The position numbers and the translations under genes are program-made. Shown piece by piece: positions 35,621 through 44,190 of a stretch of 64,000 bases of DNA; position 1 is the stretch's first letter, and each line of letters opens with the position of its first letter. A model generated the notes under the pieces. The model was not told the DNA's origin, ran no database searches, and saw nothing but the letters and a program-made list of their open reading frames with translations. The DNA comes from Cupriavidus necator A5-1. Its GTDB lineage: Bacteria; Pseudomonadota; Gammaproteobacteria; Burkholderiales; Burkholderiaceae. The stretch spans positions 62,001-126,000 of the forward strand of contig NZ_JQLI01000003.1 in the NCBI RefSeq assembly GCF_000744095.1, written 5' to 3'.

Positions 35621-35636
35621 GCCCAAGCACTTGGGC
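35621..35636 (+). promoter_or_regulatory. Hairpin in the porin 5' leader
   Basis: GCCCAAG-CA-CTTGGGC is a perfect 7-bp inverted repeat 40 bases before the porin ATG. It could be a stabilising 5' hairpin or a protein site. Both occur in porin leaders. Confidence 0.45.
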
Positions 35637-35676
35637 AACCAAGATTTCCCAATCAGTTGACAAGGAAAGTGTCGAT

Positions 35677-36786
35677 ATGAAGATGAAACTGTTTGCTGCT
35701 GCCGTCGCCGCTCTGGCCGCTGGCGGCGCTTATGCCCAGTCGAGCGTAACCCTGTACGGCGTGGCTGATGTCGGCCTCGAGTACAACAACCATGCCAACG
35801 CCGCTGGCGATGACGTGTACCGCATGTCGTCGGGCAACCAGTCCGGTTCGCGCTGGGGCCTGCGTGGCGTGGAAGACCTGGGCGGCGGCCTGAAGGGCGT
35901 GTTCGTGCTGGAAAGCGGCTTTAACCTGGACAACGGTACTTCGGCCCAAGACGGTCGTCTGTTCGGTCGTCAAGCCTACGTCGGTCTGCAGAGCCAATAC
36001 GGTTCGCTGCTGCTGGGCCGTCAACAGACCTCGTTCTATGACTTCGGCCTGATCTATGACCCGATGGCCATTTCGTCGCGCTACGGTATCCTGGGTCAGG
36101 ATGCAGCGTTTGCTTCGCGTGCCGACAACACCGTCAAGTACATCGGTACCTTCGGTGGCCTGACCGCTTCGGCGTTCTACAGCTTCAACAACAACGGCAA
36201 CGAAACCGCTGGCGCCTTCCGCCGCGGCCAAGAGTACGGCGCGCTGGTGAGCTACGCAGCTGGCCCGTTCTCGATTGGTGCTGCCTATGACGAAATCCAT
36301 GGCACCACGACCGGTCCCGCTGTCGCTCCCGTCGACGCGAGCGGCCAGAAGGTTCGTCGTGCTACCGTCGGCGCTAACTACGCCTTCGGTCCGGCCAAGG
36401 TCTACGCCGGCTATCGCTGGGCCAAGGCCTTCGACGGCGCCGCGCTGCCTGGCGGCATTGCGACTGAAAATGGTGTGACGACCATTGCTACGGCTTCGAA
36501 CCTGTACTGGCTGGGTCTGGGCTACCAGCTGACCCCGGCGTTCTCGCTGTCGGGCGCTGCGTACTACCAAGACTTCCGCAACACCAGCGCGGATCCGTGG
36601 CAGTTCGTGGTCACGGCCGACTACGCGCTGTCGAAGCGTACCGACGTGTACACCTCGGTGTCGTACGCTCTGAACGACAAGGGCTCGCAGCTGGGCGTGA
36701 ACGGCTTCAACTCGTCGACCACGACGAACGTCAAGCCGGGCTCGAACCAGATCGGTGCTGTGGTTGGTCTGCGCCACAAGTTCTAA
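35677..36786 (+). CDS. Outer-membrane general porin (GBP type, Porin_4 family)
   Basis: This 369-residue trimeric beta-barrel porin has a signal peptide cleaved after GGAYA (about residue 20). The mature start QSSVTLYGVADVGLEYNN is the hallmark of beta-proteobacterial porins. LRGVEDLGGGLKGVFVLESGF and the terminal phenylalanine motif (VVGLRHKF) for BAM recognition are also present. AAGGAAA precedes the ATG. Codon use differs from the neighbours, with many GGT, CGT, GCT and TTC codons, as expected for a very highly expressed gene and not by itself a sign of transfer. Strong terminators lie on both sides, so it is monocistronic. Ion or solute preference cannot be read here. Confidence 0.94.
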   Translation: MKMKLFAAAVAALAAGGAYAQSSVTLYGVADVGLEYNNHANAAGDDVYRMSSGNQSGSRWGLRGVEDLGGGLKGVFVLESGFNLDNGTSAQDGRLFGRQAYVGLQSQYGSLLLGRQQTSFYDFGLIYDPMAISSRYGILGQDAAFASRADNTVKYIGTFGGLTASAFYSFNNNGNETAGAFRRGQEYGALVSYAAGPFSIGAAYDEIHGTTTGPAVAPVDASGQKVRRATVGANYAFGPAKVYAGYRWAKAFDGAALPGGIATENGVTTIATASNLYWLGLGYQLTPAFSLSGAAYYQDFRNTSADPWQFVVTADYALSKRTDVYTSVSYALNDKGSQLGVNGFNSSTTTNVKPGSNQIGAVVGLRHKF

Positions 36787-36826
36787 TCTGACGCGGGCGT
36801 AAGCTCGCTTAGGATTGGCTTGAAGC

Positions 36827-36862
36827 AAAAGGGCCGGCATCCGCAAGGATGCCGGCCCTTTG
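36827..36862 (+). terminator. Rho-independent terminator after the porin gene
   Basis: GGGCCGGCATCC (36831-36842) pairs perfectly with GGATGCCGGCCC (36847-36858) around GCAA, flanked by AAAA upstream and TTTG downstream. Confidence 0.85.
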
Positions 36863-36866
36863 TCTT

Positions 36867-37236
36867 GTGTGGCGCCAGATGCTGTGACAGGCTGTTGCGC
36901 TGTGTTACGGTGCTGTCGTGCTGCACATCGATGGTCGGCCGGAGAAGTGGGGGCGGCCTGGATGCCTGCTGCTGCGCCGGGGCGTGGATCGGGTGCTCTG
37001 TTGCCGACGCCTGCCTGCACGATCACGGGCGGTGTCGCTGCATCTGCCCACGACGACGCGGTAGTGAGTGCCGCCGTGGTTAGCAGTGCGGCTCTCCTCG
37101 ATCCGCATGTCATCGAGGGCCGGCGGTGATCTTTTCGCTCGGCGCCTTTGTCCTCCCGGAACGCCTGAACCGTTCTCCCGCTCGCGCGGCCTTCGCTGCT
37201 CTACCGCGATGCGACGGTCAATCGGACCGTAGGTAC
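36867..37236. other. Intergenic region without a recognisable gene
   Basis: About 370 bases lie between the porin terminator and the terminator of the convergent protease gene. Short open frames exist on the + strand but lack ribosome sites, family resemblance and normal codon use. I see no RNA gene or repeat here. Confidence 0.6.
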
Positions 37237-37268
37237 AAAAAACCCCGCCTTCCAGGGGCGGGGTTTTT
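37237..37268 (-). terminator. Rho-independent terminator of the DegS-like gene
   Basis: AAAAAACCCCGCC (37237-37249) and GGCGGGGTTTTT (37257-37268) form a 7-bp GC stem with A/T flanks. On the - strand the T-run follows the stem 25 bases after the protease stop. It can also act on + strand transcripts. Confidence 0.85.
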
Positions 37269-37292
37269 CGTCAAGGGCACATCGGCCGGGAC

Positions 37293-38486
37293 TCACTCTT
37301 CCTCTTCAAACGGCAGCGCCCGGCGCGGCGGCGGAGGCCGTTTGCCGATCGTCACCGTCAGGTCGGTTGGCTTGCCGCGGCGGATCACGGTCATCTTGAT
37401 GTCCACACCCGGCTTAAGCTGGGCAATCGCGTTGAGCAGAGCGGTCGTGTCGGTGATCGCCTGGCCGTCCACCTTGGCCAGCACATCGCCCGGCTTCACG
37501 CCCGCCTTGTCGGCCGGGCCGCCCTGGACCACCGCGGCGATCAGTGCACCTTCCTTCGCGTCGAGCCCGAACGATTCGGCAATCTCCGGCGTCATGTCCT
37601 GCGGTTCAACGCCGATCCAGCCGCGCGTCACGCTGCCGGTGGAGATGATCGACTCCATCACCTGCTTGGCGGTCGACACGGGAATCGCAAAGCCGATACC
37701 CAGCGAGCCGCCCGAGCGCGAGTAGATTGCCGTGTTGATGCCCAGCAGGTTGCCCTGCGCATCCACCAGGGCGCCGCCCGAGTTGCCCGGGTTGATGGCA
37801 GCGTCGGTCTGGATGAAGTTCTCGAAGGTGTTGATGCCCAGGTGGCTGCGGCCCAGCGCCGACACAATGCCCATGGTCACGGTCTGGCCGACACCGAACG
37901 GGTTGCCGATCGCCAGCACCACGTCCCCGACCTTCACATTCTCGAGCCGCCCCAGCGTGATCGCGGGCAGATCCTTGAGCGTCACCTTCAGCACGGCCAG
38001 GTCGGTTTCCGGATCCGAGCCCACCACCTTGGCGTCGGCCTTCCGACCGTCGGTCAGCGCCACCTCGATCTCGTCGGCCCCATCCACCACGTGGTGGTTG
38101 GTTAGAATATAACCCTCGGAACTGACAATGACGCCCGAGCCCAGGCTGGAGACCGGCTCCTGCCGTTCCGGCAGCCGGTCGCCGAAGAAGAAGCGGAACC
38201 ACGGATCCTCGGCCTGCGGGTTGGGCGAGCGCTTTGAACCGTTCTTGCTGGTAAAGATATTGACGACCGCCGGCATCGCTTCCCGCGCGGCTTCGCTATA
38301 GGACCCCTCGGCAGACGGGCCCGACACGTTGGGCACCACTTCCTTGAGCGCCACGATCGGCGAACCGGACTGTACCGCCACGCGCCCCCGCTGCAGCCAG
38401 TCAGGCTTCAGTGTGGCCACGACGAACCAGACCGCCAGCACGACGGTGACAGCCTGGGCAAAGAACAGCCAAAAGCGCCGCAACAT
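37293..38486 (-). CDS. DegS/HtrA-like periplasmic serine protease with one PDZ domain
   Basis: This S1C protease is anchored in the inner membrane and faces the periplasm. From the ATG at 38486 it has 397 residues. The ATG at 38516 would overlap the divergent gene's start. One N-terminal membrane segment lies at about 6-25. The catalytic triad is H132 (LTNHHVVDGADEI), D162 (SDPETDLAVL) and S236 (NPGNSGGALVD). A single PDZ domain lies at about 290-380 (GWIGVEPQDM). A proline/acidic tail ends in PFEEEE. One PDZ and a membrane anchor fit DegS, the sensor that starts RseA cleavage in sigma-E signalling, better than DegP/DegQ. Genome annotations may still name it Do or DegQ. Confidence 0.88.
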   Translation of the reverse strand: MLRRFWLFFAQAVTVVLAVWFVVATLKPDWLQRGRVAVQSGSPIVALKEVVPNVSGPSAEGSYSEAAREAMPAVVNIFTSKNGSKRSPNPQAEDPWFRFFFGDRLPERQEPVSSLGSGVIVSSEGYILTNHHVVDGADEIEVALTDGRKADAKVVGSDPETDLAVLKVTLKDLPAITLGRLENVKVGDVVLAIGNPFGVGQTVTMGIVSALGRSHLGINTFENFIQTDAAINPGNSGGALVDAQGNLLGINTAIYSRSGGSLGIGFAIPVSTAKQVMESIISTGSVTRGWIGVEPQDMTPEIAESFGLDAKEGALIAAVVQGGPADKAGVKPGDVLAKVDGQAITDTTALLNAIAQLKPGVDIKMTVIRRGKPTDLTVTIGKRPPPPRRALPFEEEE

Positions 38487-38506
38487 ATTGGAGTTTTGAG
38501 CAGAAA

Positions 38507-39253
38507 ATGAAAACAAAAGAGCTTGAATTGTACTTGAACGACCTGTTGGAAGTTCCCCGTTACAAGGACTATTGTCCCAACGGGCTGCAAGTGCAAGGTT
38601 GCCCGGAAGTCACTCACGTAGTGACGGGGGTGACGGCAAGCCTGGCATTGGTCGATGCCGCGATCGAGGCCGGCGCCGATGCCATCCTCGTCCATCACGG
38701 CTACTTCTGGAAAAACGAGGATGCGCGCGTGGTGGGACAGAAGCATGCGCGCCTGAAGCGGCTGCTGGGTGCGGACGTCAACCTCTTTGCCTTCCACCTC
38801 CCGCTGGACAACCATCCCGAATTCGGCAATAACGCCCAGCTCGGCCTGCAACTTGGCTTCACGCCGACCGGCCGCTTCAGCGAGGACCAGCTCGGCTGGA
38901 CCGGCACACTGCCCGCGCCGATGCCGCTCGCCGCGCTGGCCGCACATGTGGGCGGGGTGCTCGAGCGCGAGCCGCTGGTCATCGGCGAGCCGGAGCAGAT
39001 GATCCGCACCATTGGCTGGTGCACGGGAGGGGCACAAGGCTATTTCGACGCAGCGGTCGCCGCGGGCGTCGATGCCTACCTCAGTGGCGAGGTTTCGGAG
39101 CAGACCACGCACCTGGCGCGCGAGAGCGGCGTGGCCTATCTCGCTGCAGGCCACCACGCCACCGAGCGCTATGGCATCCGCTCGCTCGGGGAGCATGTGG
39201 CGCAGCGCTTCGGCCTGCGCCATACATTCATCGATATTCCGAATCCTGTCTGA
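38507..39253 (+). CDS. Nif3/YbgI (DUF34) family dinuclear metal-binding protein
   Basis: This is a 248-residue member of the Nif3-like family (GTP cyclohydrolase 1 type 2 homologue). The metal-binding motifs are ILVHHGYFW near residue 64, the D in NLFAFHLPLDNHPEFG, and the later DAYLSGEVSEQTTH and AGHHATERYG. The family has a conserved fold binding two metals and an uncertain cellular role. It starts 20 bases from the divergent protease start, so both share a very short promoter region. A weak hairpin follows the stop. Confidence 0.9.
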   Translation: MKTKELELYLNDLLEVPRYKDYCPNGLQVQGCPEVTHVVTGVTASLALVDAAIEAGADAILVHHGYFWKNEDARVVGQKHARLKRLLGADVNLFAFHLPLDNHPEFGNNAQLGLQLGFTPTGRFSEDQLGWTGTLPAPMPLAALAAHVGGVLEREPLVIGEPEQMIRTIGWCTGGAQGYFDAAVAAGVDAYLSGEVSEQTTHLARESGVAYLAAGHHATERYGIRSLGEHVAQRFGLRHTFIDIPNPV

Positions 39254-39263
39254 CGCAAAACAA

Positions 39264-39284
39264 AACGGCCCCATCGGGGCCGTT
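39264..39284. terminator. Weak bidirectional hairpin between convergent Nif3-like and mscL genes
   Basis: AACGGCCCC (39264-39272) pairs with GGGGCCGTT (39276-39284) around ATC. Flanking CAAAA and TTATATCTT are only partly T/A-rich, so termination may be modest. Confidence 0.55.
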
Positions 39285-39331
39285 ATATCTTCCCGGGTCA
39301 GCGCGCAATGCAGCGCACGGCCGGGTTCCGC

Positions 39332-39757
39332 TCAACGCGCCTTGAGGCTGTCGCGGATCTCACGCAGCAGCACCACTTCTTCGGGCGGCGCTGCGGGCGG
39401 CGGAGGCGGTTCCTTCTCGCGCATCCGGTTGAACGCGCGCACCATCATGAAGATGATAAAGGCAAGAATGAGAAAGTTGACCACGATGGTCAGGAAATTG
39501 CCGTAGGCAAACACGGGCACCCCGGCCTTCTTCAGCGCATCCAGCGTCATGGGCGTTCCGGGTGGGGGATCGGCCAGTGTGACGAACATATTGGAGAAGT
39601 CCAGCTTGCCGATAATGCGGCCCACCACCGGCATGATCAGGTCGTTGACCACTGAATCCACGATCTTTCCGAAGGCAGCGCCGATGATCACGCCGACCGC
39701 CAGGTCGATCACGTTGCCGCGCACGGCGAAGGTTCTGAATTCCGAGATCATGCCCAT
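39332..39757 (-). CDS. mscL: Large-conductance mechanosensitive channel MscL
   Basis: MscL is a homopentameric channel that opens on sudden membrane tension to release solutes. The 141 residues show the family start MGMISEFRTFAVRGNVIDLAVGVIIGAAFGKIV with the first pore helix and its hydrophobic gate. A periplasmic loop with a Pro-rich insert (LADPPPGTP), the second helix near NFLTIVVNFLILAFIIFMMV, and a cytoplasmic bundle preceded by a poly-Pro linker and ending LLREIRDSLKAR follow. GAAGGAGAACC precedes the ATG on the - strand. It is divergent from petA with 212 bases between. Confidence 0.96.
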   Translation of the reverse strand: MGMISEFRTFAVRGNVIDLAVGVIIGAAFGKIVDSVVNDLIMPVVGRIIGKLDFSNMFVTLADPPPGTPMTLDALKKAGVPVFAYGNFLTIVVNFLILAFIIFMMVRAFNRMREKEPPPPPAAPPEEVVLLREIRDSLKAR

Positions 39758-39969
39758 TGGGGTTCTCCTTCTTGTTGCCAGCGATGAACGGTTTCAAGCG
39801 AAAGCCTGCCGCATCACTGCCCGGAAAGCAAGCACACAAGCGGATTTCCGGCAAGCACGTCCGATAATCGTACGGGCCAGTGGCAATTTCTGCCTATCTA
39901 GCGCGCAGGTGTCTAAGGTACACTTTATGGTTGACGCAAAATCTAAATTGACTTCCCCTGGGGTTTGGA

Positions 39970-40587
39970 ATGAGTGACCAGCAAGACGTGAAGAGCGTGG
40001 ATAAAGGTCGCCGCAATTGGTTGATCGCGACATCCGTCGCTGGCGGCGTCGGAGGCGTAGCGGTAGCGGTTCCTTTCGTCAGTACGTTTGCACCTTCGGA
40101 GAAGGCCAAGGCCGCGGGTGCGCCAGTCGAGGCAGATATCGGCGCGCTCAAGCCCGGCGAGATGATGACTGTCGAGTGGCGCGGCAAACCGGTCTGGATC
40201 ATGCGGCGTACTGAAGAACAGCTTGCGTCGCTGAAGAAGACGGACGGCGAAGTGGCCGATCCCACTTCCGATATTCCATTCACCATGCCGACGCCCGAGT
40301 ACTGCAAGAACGAAACCCGTTCGCGCCCGGAGCACAAGGACGTCCTGGTCGTGGTGGGTATCTGTTCCCACCTTGGGTGCTCGCCTTCCGGCCCCTTCGG
40401 CCCCGGCGCCAATCCTCAGCTCGGCACTGATCCCGGTTTCCTCTGCCCCTGCCATGGTTCGACCTTCGACCTCGCCGGGCGTGTCTTCAAGAACAAGCCG
40501 GCTCCGCAGAATCTCGATGTTCCCCCCTACCAGTTCCTGACCGATACCAAGATTGTGATCGGCAAGGACGAGAAAGGAGAAGCCTGA
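39970..40587 (+). CDS. petA: Ubiquinol-cytochrome c reductase Rieske iron-sulfur subunit PetA
   Basis: PetA is the 2Fe-2S subunit of the cytochrome bc1 complex (respiratory complex III). The 205-residue protein has a twin-arginine type N-terminus (KGRRNWLIA) and one membrane helix at about 17-40, so it is probably inserted by Tat. Cluster boxes are CSHLGC (C132, H134, C137) and CPCHGS (C159, C161, H162), with a typical long loop between. The ATG lies near GGTTTGGA. It is 2 bases from petB, and petA-B-C form one operon. Confidence 0.97.
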   Translation: MSDQQDVKSVDKGRRNWLIATSVAGGVGGVAVAVPFVSTFAPSEKAKAAGAPVEADIGALKPGEMMTVEWRGKPVWIMRRTEEQLASLKKTDGEVADPTSDIPFTMPTPEYCKNETRSRPEHKDVLVVVGICSHLGCSPSGPFGPGANPQLGTDPGFLCPCHGSTFDLAGRVFKNKPAPQNLDVPPYQFLTDTKIVIGKDEKGEA

Positions 40588-40589
40588 TC

Positions 40590-41993
40590 ATGGCGGCCGA
40601 AAAACAAGTCAAGACCACCGGCCTGCTCGGCTGGATCGACGCCCGCTTCCCCGCAACCCAGCTCTGGGAAGACCACCTCTCCAAGTACTACGCGCCGAAG
40701 AACTTCAACTTCTGGTACTTCTTCGGTTCGCTGGCACTGCTGGTGCTGGTGATCCAGATCGTCACCGGCATTTTCCTGGTGATGAACTACAAGCCCGACG
40801 GCACGCTCAACGCCGCCGGCATTCCCGTGGCCTTCGCCAGCGTGGAATACATCATGCGCGAAGTCCCCTGGGGCTGGCTGGTGCGCTACATGCACTCGAC
40901 CGGCGCCTCGGCCTTCTTCGTCGTGGTCTACCTGCATATGTTCCGGGGCCTGCTGTACGGTTCGTACCGCAAGCCGCGCGAGCTGGTCTGGATCTTCGGC
41001 TGCCTGATCTTCCTGAGCCTGATGGCCGAAGCCTTCATGGGCTACCTGCTGCCGTGGGGCCAGATGTCGTACTGGGGCGCCCAGGTGATCGTGAACCTGT
41101 TCTCGGCGATTCCCGTGATCGGCCAGGACCTGTCGCTGTTCATCCGCGGTGACTACGTGGTGAGCGACGCGACGCTGAACCGCTTCTTCTCGTTCCACGT
41201 CATCGCCGTGCCGCTGGTGCTGCTGGCGCTGGTCATCGCCCACATCATCGCGCTGCACGAAGTGGGCTCGAACAACCCGGACGGCGTCGAGATCAAGGCC
41301 AAGAAGGACGAGAACGGTATCCCGCTGGACGGCATCCCGTTCCACCCGTACTACTCGGTGCACGACACGCTGGGCGTTGCCGGCTTCCTGCTCATCTTCT
41401 CGGCCGTGATCTTCTTCTTCCCGGAAGTGGGCGGCTATTTCCTGGAGCACAACAACTTCTTCCCGGCCGATCCGCTGAAGACCCCGCCGCATATCGCGCC
41501 GGTCTGGTACTTCACGCCGTTCTACTCGATGCTGCGCGCGACCACGTCGAACTTCCTGCCGATCCTGTGGGTGTTCTTCGCGCTGCTGCTCGGCATGGTG
41601 TTCCTGCGCAGCAAGGATGCACGCGTGAAGATCGGCGCTATCGCCGTTGCGGTGGTCCTGGCCGTGGGCTTCTACTTCATCGACGCCAAGTTCTGGGGCG
41701 TGCTGGTGATGGGCGGCTCGGTCGTGATCCTGTTCTTCCTGCCGTGGCTGGACCACTCGCCGGTCAAGTCCATCCGCTATCGTCCCGCTTTCCACAAGAC
41801 CATCCTGATCGTCTTCGTGGTGGTGTTCCTGGTTCTCGGCTACCTCGGCGTGCAACCGCCGTCGCCGGTGGGTGAGAAGGTGTCGCAGCTCGGTACGCTG
41901 CTGTACTTCGCCTTCTTCCTGACCATGCCGCTGTGGAGCCGTGTCGGCGAGTTCAAGCCGGTCCCGGAGCGTGTCACGTTCCACCCGCACTGA
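40590..41993 (+). CDS. petB: Cytochrome b subunit PetB of the bc1 complex
   Basis: Cytochrome b carries two b-type hemes and the quinol oxidation and quinone reduction sites. The 467-residue protein has about nine membrane helices. Heme-binding histidines are in YMHSTGASAFFVVVYLHMF and in FSFHVIAVPLVLLALVIAHI. The quinol-oxidation PEWY-type motif appears as APVWYFTPFYSMLR. The length, with a C-terminal extension beyond about 400 residues, is usual in beta-proteobacteria. ATG 40590 lies 2 bases after petA. petC follows after 36 bases. Confidence 0.97.
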   Translation: MAAEKQVKTTGLLGWIDARFPATQLWEDHLSKYYAPKNFNFWYFFGSLALLVLVIQIVTGIFLVMNYKPDGTLNAAGIPVAFASVEYIMREVPWGWLVRYMHSTGASAFFVVVYLHMFRGLLYGSYRKPRELVWIFGCLIFLSLMAEAFMGYLLPWGQMSYWGAQVIVNLFSAIPVIGQDLSLFIRGDYVVSDATLNRFFSFHVIAVPLVLLALVIAHIIALHEVGSNNPDGVEIKAKKDENGIPLDGIPFHPYYSVHDTLGVAGFLLIFSAVIFFFPEVGGYFLEHNNFFPADPLKTPPHIAPVWYFTPFYSMLRATTSNFLPILWVFFALLLGMVFLRSKDARVKIGAIAVAVVLAVGFYFIDAKFWGVLVMGGSVVILFFLPWLDHSPVKSIRYRPAFHKTILIVFVVVFLVLGYLGVQPPSPVGEKVSQLGTLLYFAFFLTMPLWSRVGEFKPVPERVTFHPH

Positions 41994-42029
41994 GCGAAGC
42001 GAACCCCGACAAGAGCACAAGGACACAAG

Positions 42030-42773
42030 ATGAAAAAGCTGCTTTCCATCATCGCGCTGGCCGGCGCCTGCTTTGCCGCCGCGCCCGCCATGGCCAGCGA
42101 AGGGGGCTTCCCCCTGGAGCCGGCACCGGTGAACACCGCCGACCTGTCGTCGCTGCAGCGCGGCGCCAAGCTGTTCGTCAACTACTGCCTGAATTGCCAC
42201 GGCGCGTCGATGATGCGCTACAACCGGCTCAAGGACATCGGCCTGACCGATGACCAGATCCGCGAGAACCTGCTGTTCAGCGCGGACAAGGTTGGCGAGA
42301 CCATGACCATCTCCATGCAGCCGAAGGAAGCCAAGGCCTTCTTCGGCGCGCAGCCGCCCGACCTGTCGGTGATCGCCCGCGCCCGCGGCGACGACTGGCT
42401 CTACACCTACCTGCGCACGTTCTACCGTGACGACAGCCGCGCCACCGGCTGGAACAACCTGGTGTTCCCGAGCGTCGGCATGCCGCACGTGCTGTGGGAA
42501 CTGCAGGGCCAGCGCGCCGCCAAGTTCACGGAAGTGGAAGAGCACGGCGAGAAGGTCCACAAGTTCGCCGGCTTCGAGCAACTGAGCCAGGGCAAGATGA
42601 GCAAGGTCGAGTATGACCAGGCCACCGCCGACCTGGTCGGCTTCCTGGACTGGATGGCCGAGCCCGCGCAGAACCACCGCAAGCGCCTGGGCGTCTGGGT
42701 GTTGCTGTTCCTGGGCGTGTTCACGGTCTTTGCCTGGCGCCTGAATGCTGCTTACTGGAAGGACGTGAAGTAA
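42030..42773 (+). CDS. petC: Cytochrome c1 subunit PetC of the bc1 complex
   Basis: This is the heme c subunit that passes electrons to soluble cytochrome c. The 247-residue precursor has a signal peptide ending near PAMA/S. The heme motif is C53-L-N-C56-H57. Further landmarks are PPDLSVIARARG and the axial methionine region PSVGMPHVLWELQG. A C-terminal membrane anchor (VWVLLFLGVFTVFAWRLNAAY) ends the protein. It follows petB by 36 bases and ends before a terminator hairpin. Confidence 0.97.
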   Translation: MKKLLSIIALAGACFAAAPAMASEGGFPLEPAPVNTADLSSLQRGAKLFVNYCLNCHGASMMRYNRLKDIGLTDDQIRENLLFSADKVGETMTISMQPKEAKAFFGAQPPDLSVIARARGDDWLYTYLRTFYRDDSRATGWNNLVFPSVGMPHVLWELQGQRAAKFTEVEEHGEKVHKFAGFEQLSQGKMSKVEYDQATADLVGFLDWMAEPAQNHRKRLGVWVLLFLGVFTVFAWRLNAAYWKDVK

Positions 42774-42795
42774 GCTGGCGCAGCAGTCGTTTAGG

Positions 42796-42843
42796 AAAAG
42801 GCCAGATGCGGACGTTGCGAAGGCAGCACCGCTCTGGCCTTTT
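42796..42843 (+). terminator. Terminator after petABC
   Basis: AAAAGGCCAGA (42796-42806) pairs with TCTGGCCTTTT (42833-42843), followed by CTCTTTAAAA. The 26-base loop is long, but the stem and T-run are convincing. Confidence 0.7.
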
Positions 42844-42897
42844 CTCTTTAAAAATGTGCAGGGAACGCACCGAAAAAGTGCGCTGTTTTCAACTTAT

Positions 42898-42927
42898 TTG
42901 CTTTTCGGTGCCCGGTTTTGGCAGAAT
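42898..42927 (+). promoter_or_regulatory. Putative sigma-70 promoter for sspA-sspB
   Basis: TTGCTT (42898-42903) and CAGAAT (42922-42927) are separated by 18 bases in an AT-richer patch, about 50 bases before the sspA ATG. Both hexamers are imperfect. Confidence 0.4.
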
Positions 42928-42978
42928 GGCAGACCTTATCGTCCGACCCTGCTTCGGCTAAGCCCAAGGAATCCAACC

Positions 42979-43590
42979 ATGATGGTGTTGTATTCGGGTA
43001 CGACTTGCCCGTTTTCCCAACGTTGCCGCCTTGTCCTGTTTGAAAAGGGCATGGATTTTGAAATCCGCGACGTCGATCTGTTCAACAAGCCCGAAGATAT
43101 TTCGGTGATGAACCCGTACGGCCAGGTCCCCATCCTGGTCGAGCGCGACCTCATCCTGTATGAGTCGAACATCATCAACGAATACATCGACGAGCGCTTC
43201 CCGCATCCGCAGCTGATGCCGGCGGACCCGGTGCAGCGCGCCCGCGCCCGCCTGTTCCTCTTCAATTTCGAAAAGGAACTGTTCACGCACGTCTACGTGC
43301 TGGAAAACGAAAAGGGGAAGGCCGCGGAGAAGAACCACGAGCGTGCCCGCGCCGCGATCCGCGACCGCCTGACGCAGCTCGCGCCGATCTTCGTCAAGAA
43401 CAAGTACATGCTGGGCGAAGAGTTCTCGATGCTCGACGTCGCCATTGCGCCGCTGCTGTGGCGCCTGGACCACTACGGCATCGAGCTGTCGAAGAACGCC
43501 GCGCCGCTGCTGAAGTATGCTGAACGCATTTTCAGCCGTCCCGCGTACATCGAAGCGCTCACCCCGTCCGAGAAGGTGATGCGCCGCTAA
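42979..43590 (+). CDS. sspA: Stringent starvation protein A (GST-like) SspA
   Basis: SspA has a glutathione S-transferase fold but acts with RNA polymerase as a transcription co-factor in starvation and stress. From ATG 42979 (AAGGA eight bases upstream) it has 203 residues. The thioredoxin-like N-domain reads VLYSGTTCPFSQRCRLVLFEKG, followed by NPYGQVPILVERDLILYESNIINEY, a typical SspA core, and an all-helical C-domain. An upstream in-frame ATG at 42856 is inside the petC terminator region and is not used. sspB follows 57 bases later, the standard pair. Confidence 0.95.
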   Translation: MMVLYSGTTCPFSQRCRLVLFEKGMDFEIRDVDLFNKPEDISVMNPYGQVPILVERDLILYESNIINEYIDERFPHPQLMPADPVQRARARLFLFNFEKELFTHVYVLENEKGKAAEKNHERARAAIRDRLTQLAPIFVKNKYMLGEEFSMLDVAIAPLLWRLDHYGIELSKNAAPLLKYAERIFSRPAYIEALTPSEKVMRR

Positions 43591-43647
43591 CCGGCACCGG
43601 CCCGAAGGCATCCGCCCGCGGGCCACCACGGCGCCACTGGAAGCACA

Positions 43648-44136
43648 ATGCCTGAAACCTCCACCAAGCCCTATTTGATCCGCGCCATCTATGAATGGTG
43701 CACGGACAACGGCTTCACGCCGTACATCGCCGTCTTCGTCGACGCCAACACCAACGTGCCGCGCGAGTTCGTCAAGAACAACGAGATCGTGCTCAACGTA
43801 AGCTTCGACGCCACCAGCGGCCTGGACATGGGCAACGAGTGGATCACCTTCAGTGCGCGCTTTGGGGGTGTCTCGCGCAAGATCGAAGTCCCCGTGGAGA
43901 ATGTGCTGGCGATTTATGCGCGTGAGAACGGGCAGGGGATGGCCTTCCCGGTCGAACGCAGCGTGCCGGAAACTCAGGCGGCTACCGAGCGTGAAAACAA
44001 TCCGCCCCCGAAGCTGTCTTCCGTCGAAGCCGAGTCGCCTGCAACCACTGCTGACAGCGGGCCTGGCGACGATGACACGCCGCCTCCGGTGCCCCGCATC
44101 GGCGCCAAGAAGCCTGCGTTGAAGGTGGTGAAGTAA
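43648..44136 (+). CDS. sspB: ClpXP protease specificity-enhancing factor SspB
   Basis: SspB binds ssrA-tagged peptides and delivers them to ClpXP. The 162-residue protein has the peptide-binding domain at about 1-110 (TKPYLIRAIYEWCTDNGFTPYI, EIVLNVSFDATSGL, FSARFGGVSRKIEVPVENVLAIYAREN). A disordered acidic linker (about 115-148) leads to the short C-terminal ClpX-binding module near IGAKKPALKVVK. It is downstream of sspA on the same strand and just upstream of a tRNA gene. Confidence 0.95.
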   Translation: MPETSTKPYLIRAIYEWCTDNGFTPYIAVFVDANTNVPREFVKNNEIVLNVSFDATSGLDMGNEWITFSARFGGVSRKIEVPVENVLAIYARENGQGMAFPVERSVPETQAATERENNPPPKLSSVEAESPATTADSGPGDDDTPPPVPRIGAKKPALKVVK

Positions 44137-44190
44137 GCCCCATCCCAAAGCGGGCCGCAATGCAGTAGAATCGCGGTCTGCACCAGATAT

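Noticed and set aside
35677..36786. Different codon use in the porin as a sign of horizontal transfer
   Set aside because: The bias to GGT, CGT and GCT codons matches what very highly expressed genes show in these genomes. The flanking context is backbone.
36820..37129. Two small + strand frames after the porin (about 87 and 89 codons)
   Set aside because: They are Cys/Arg-rich with no ribosome site, and overlap the porin terminator. They look like non-coding sequence between two terminators.
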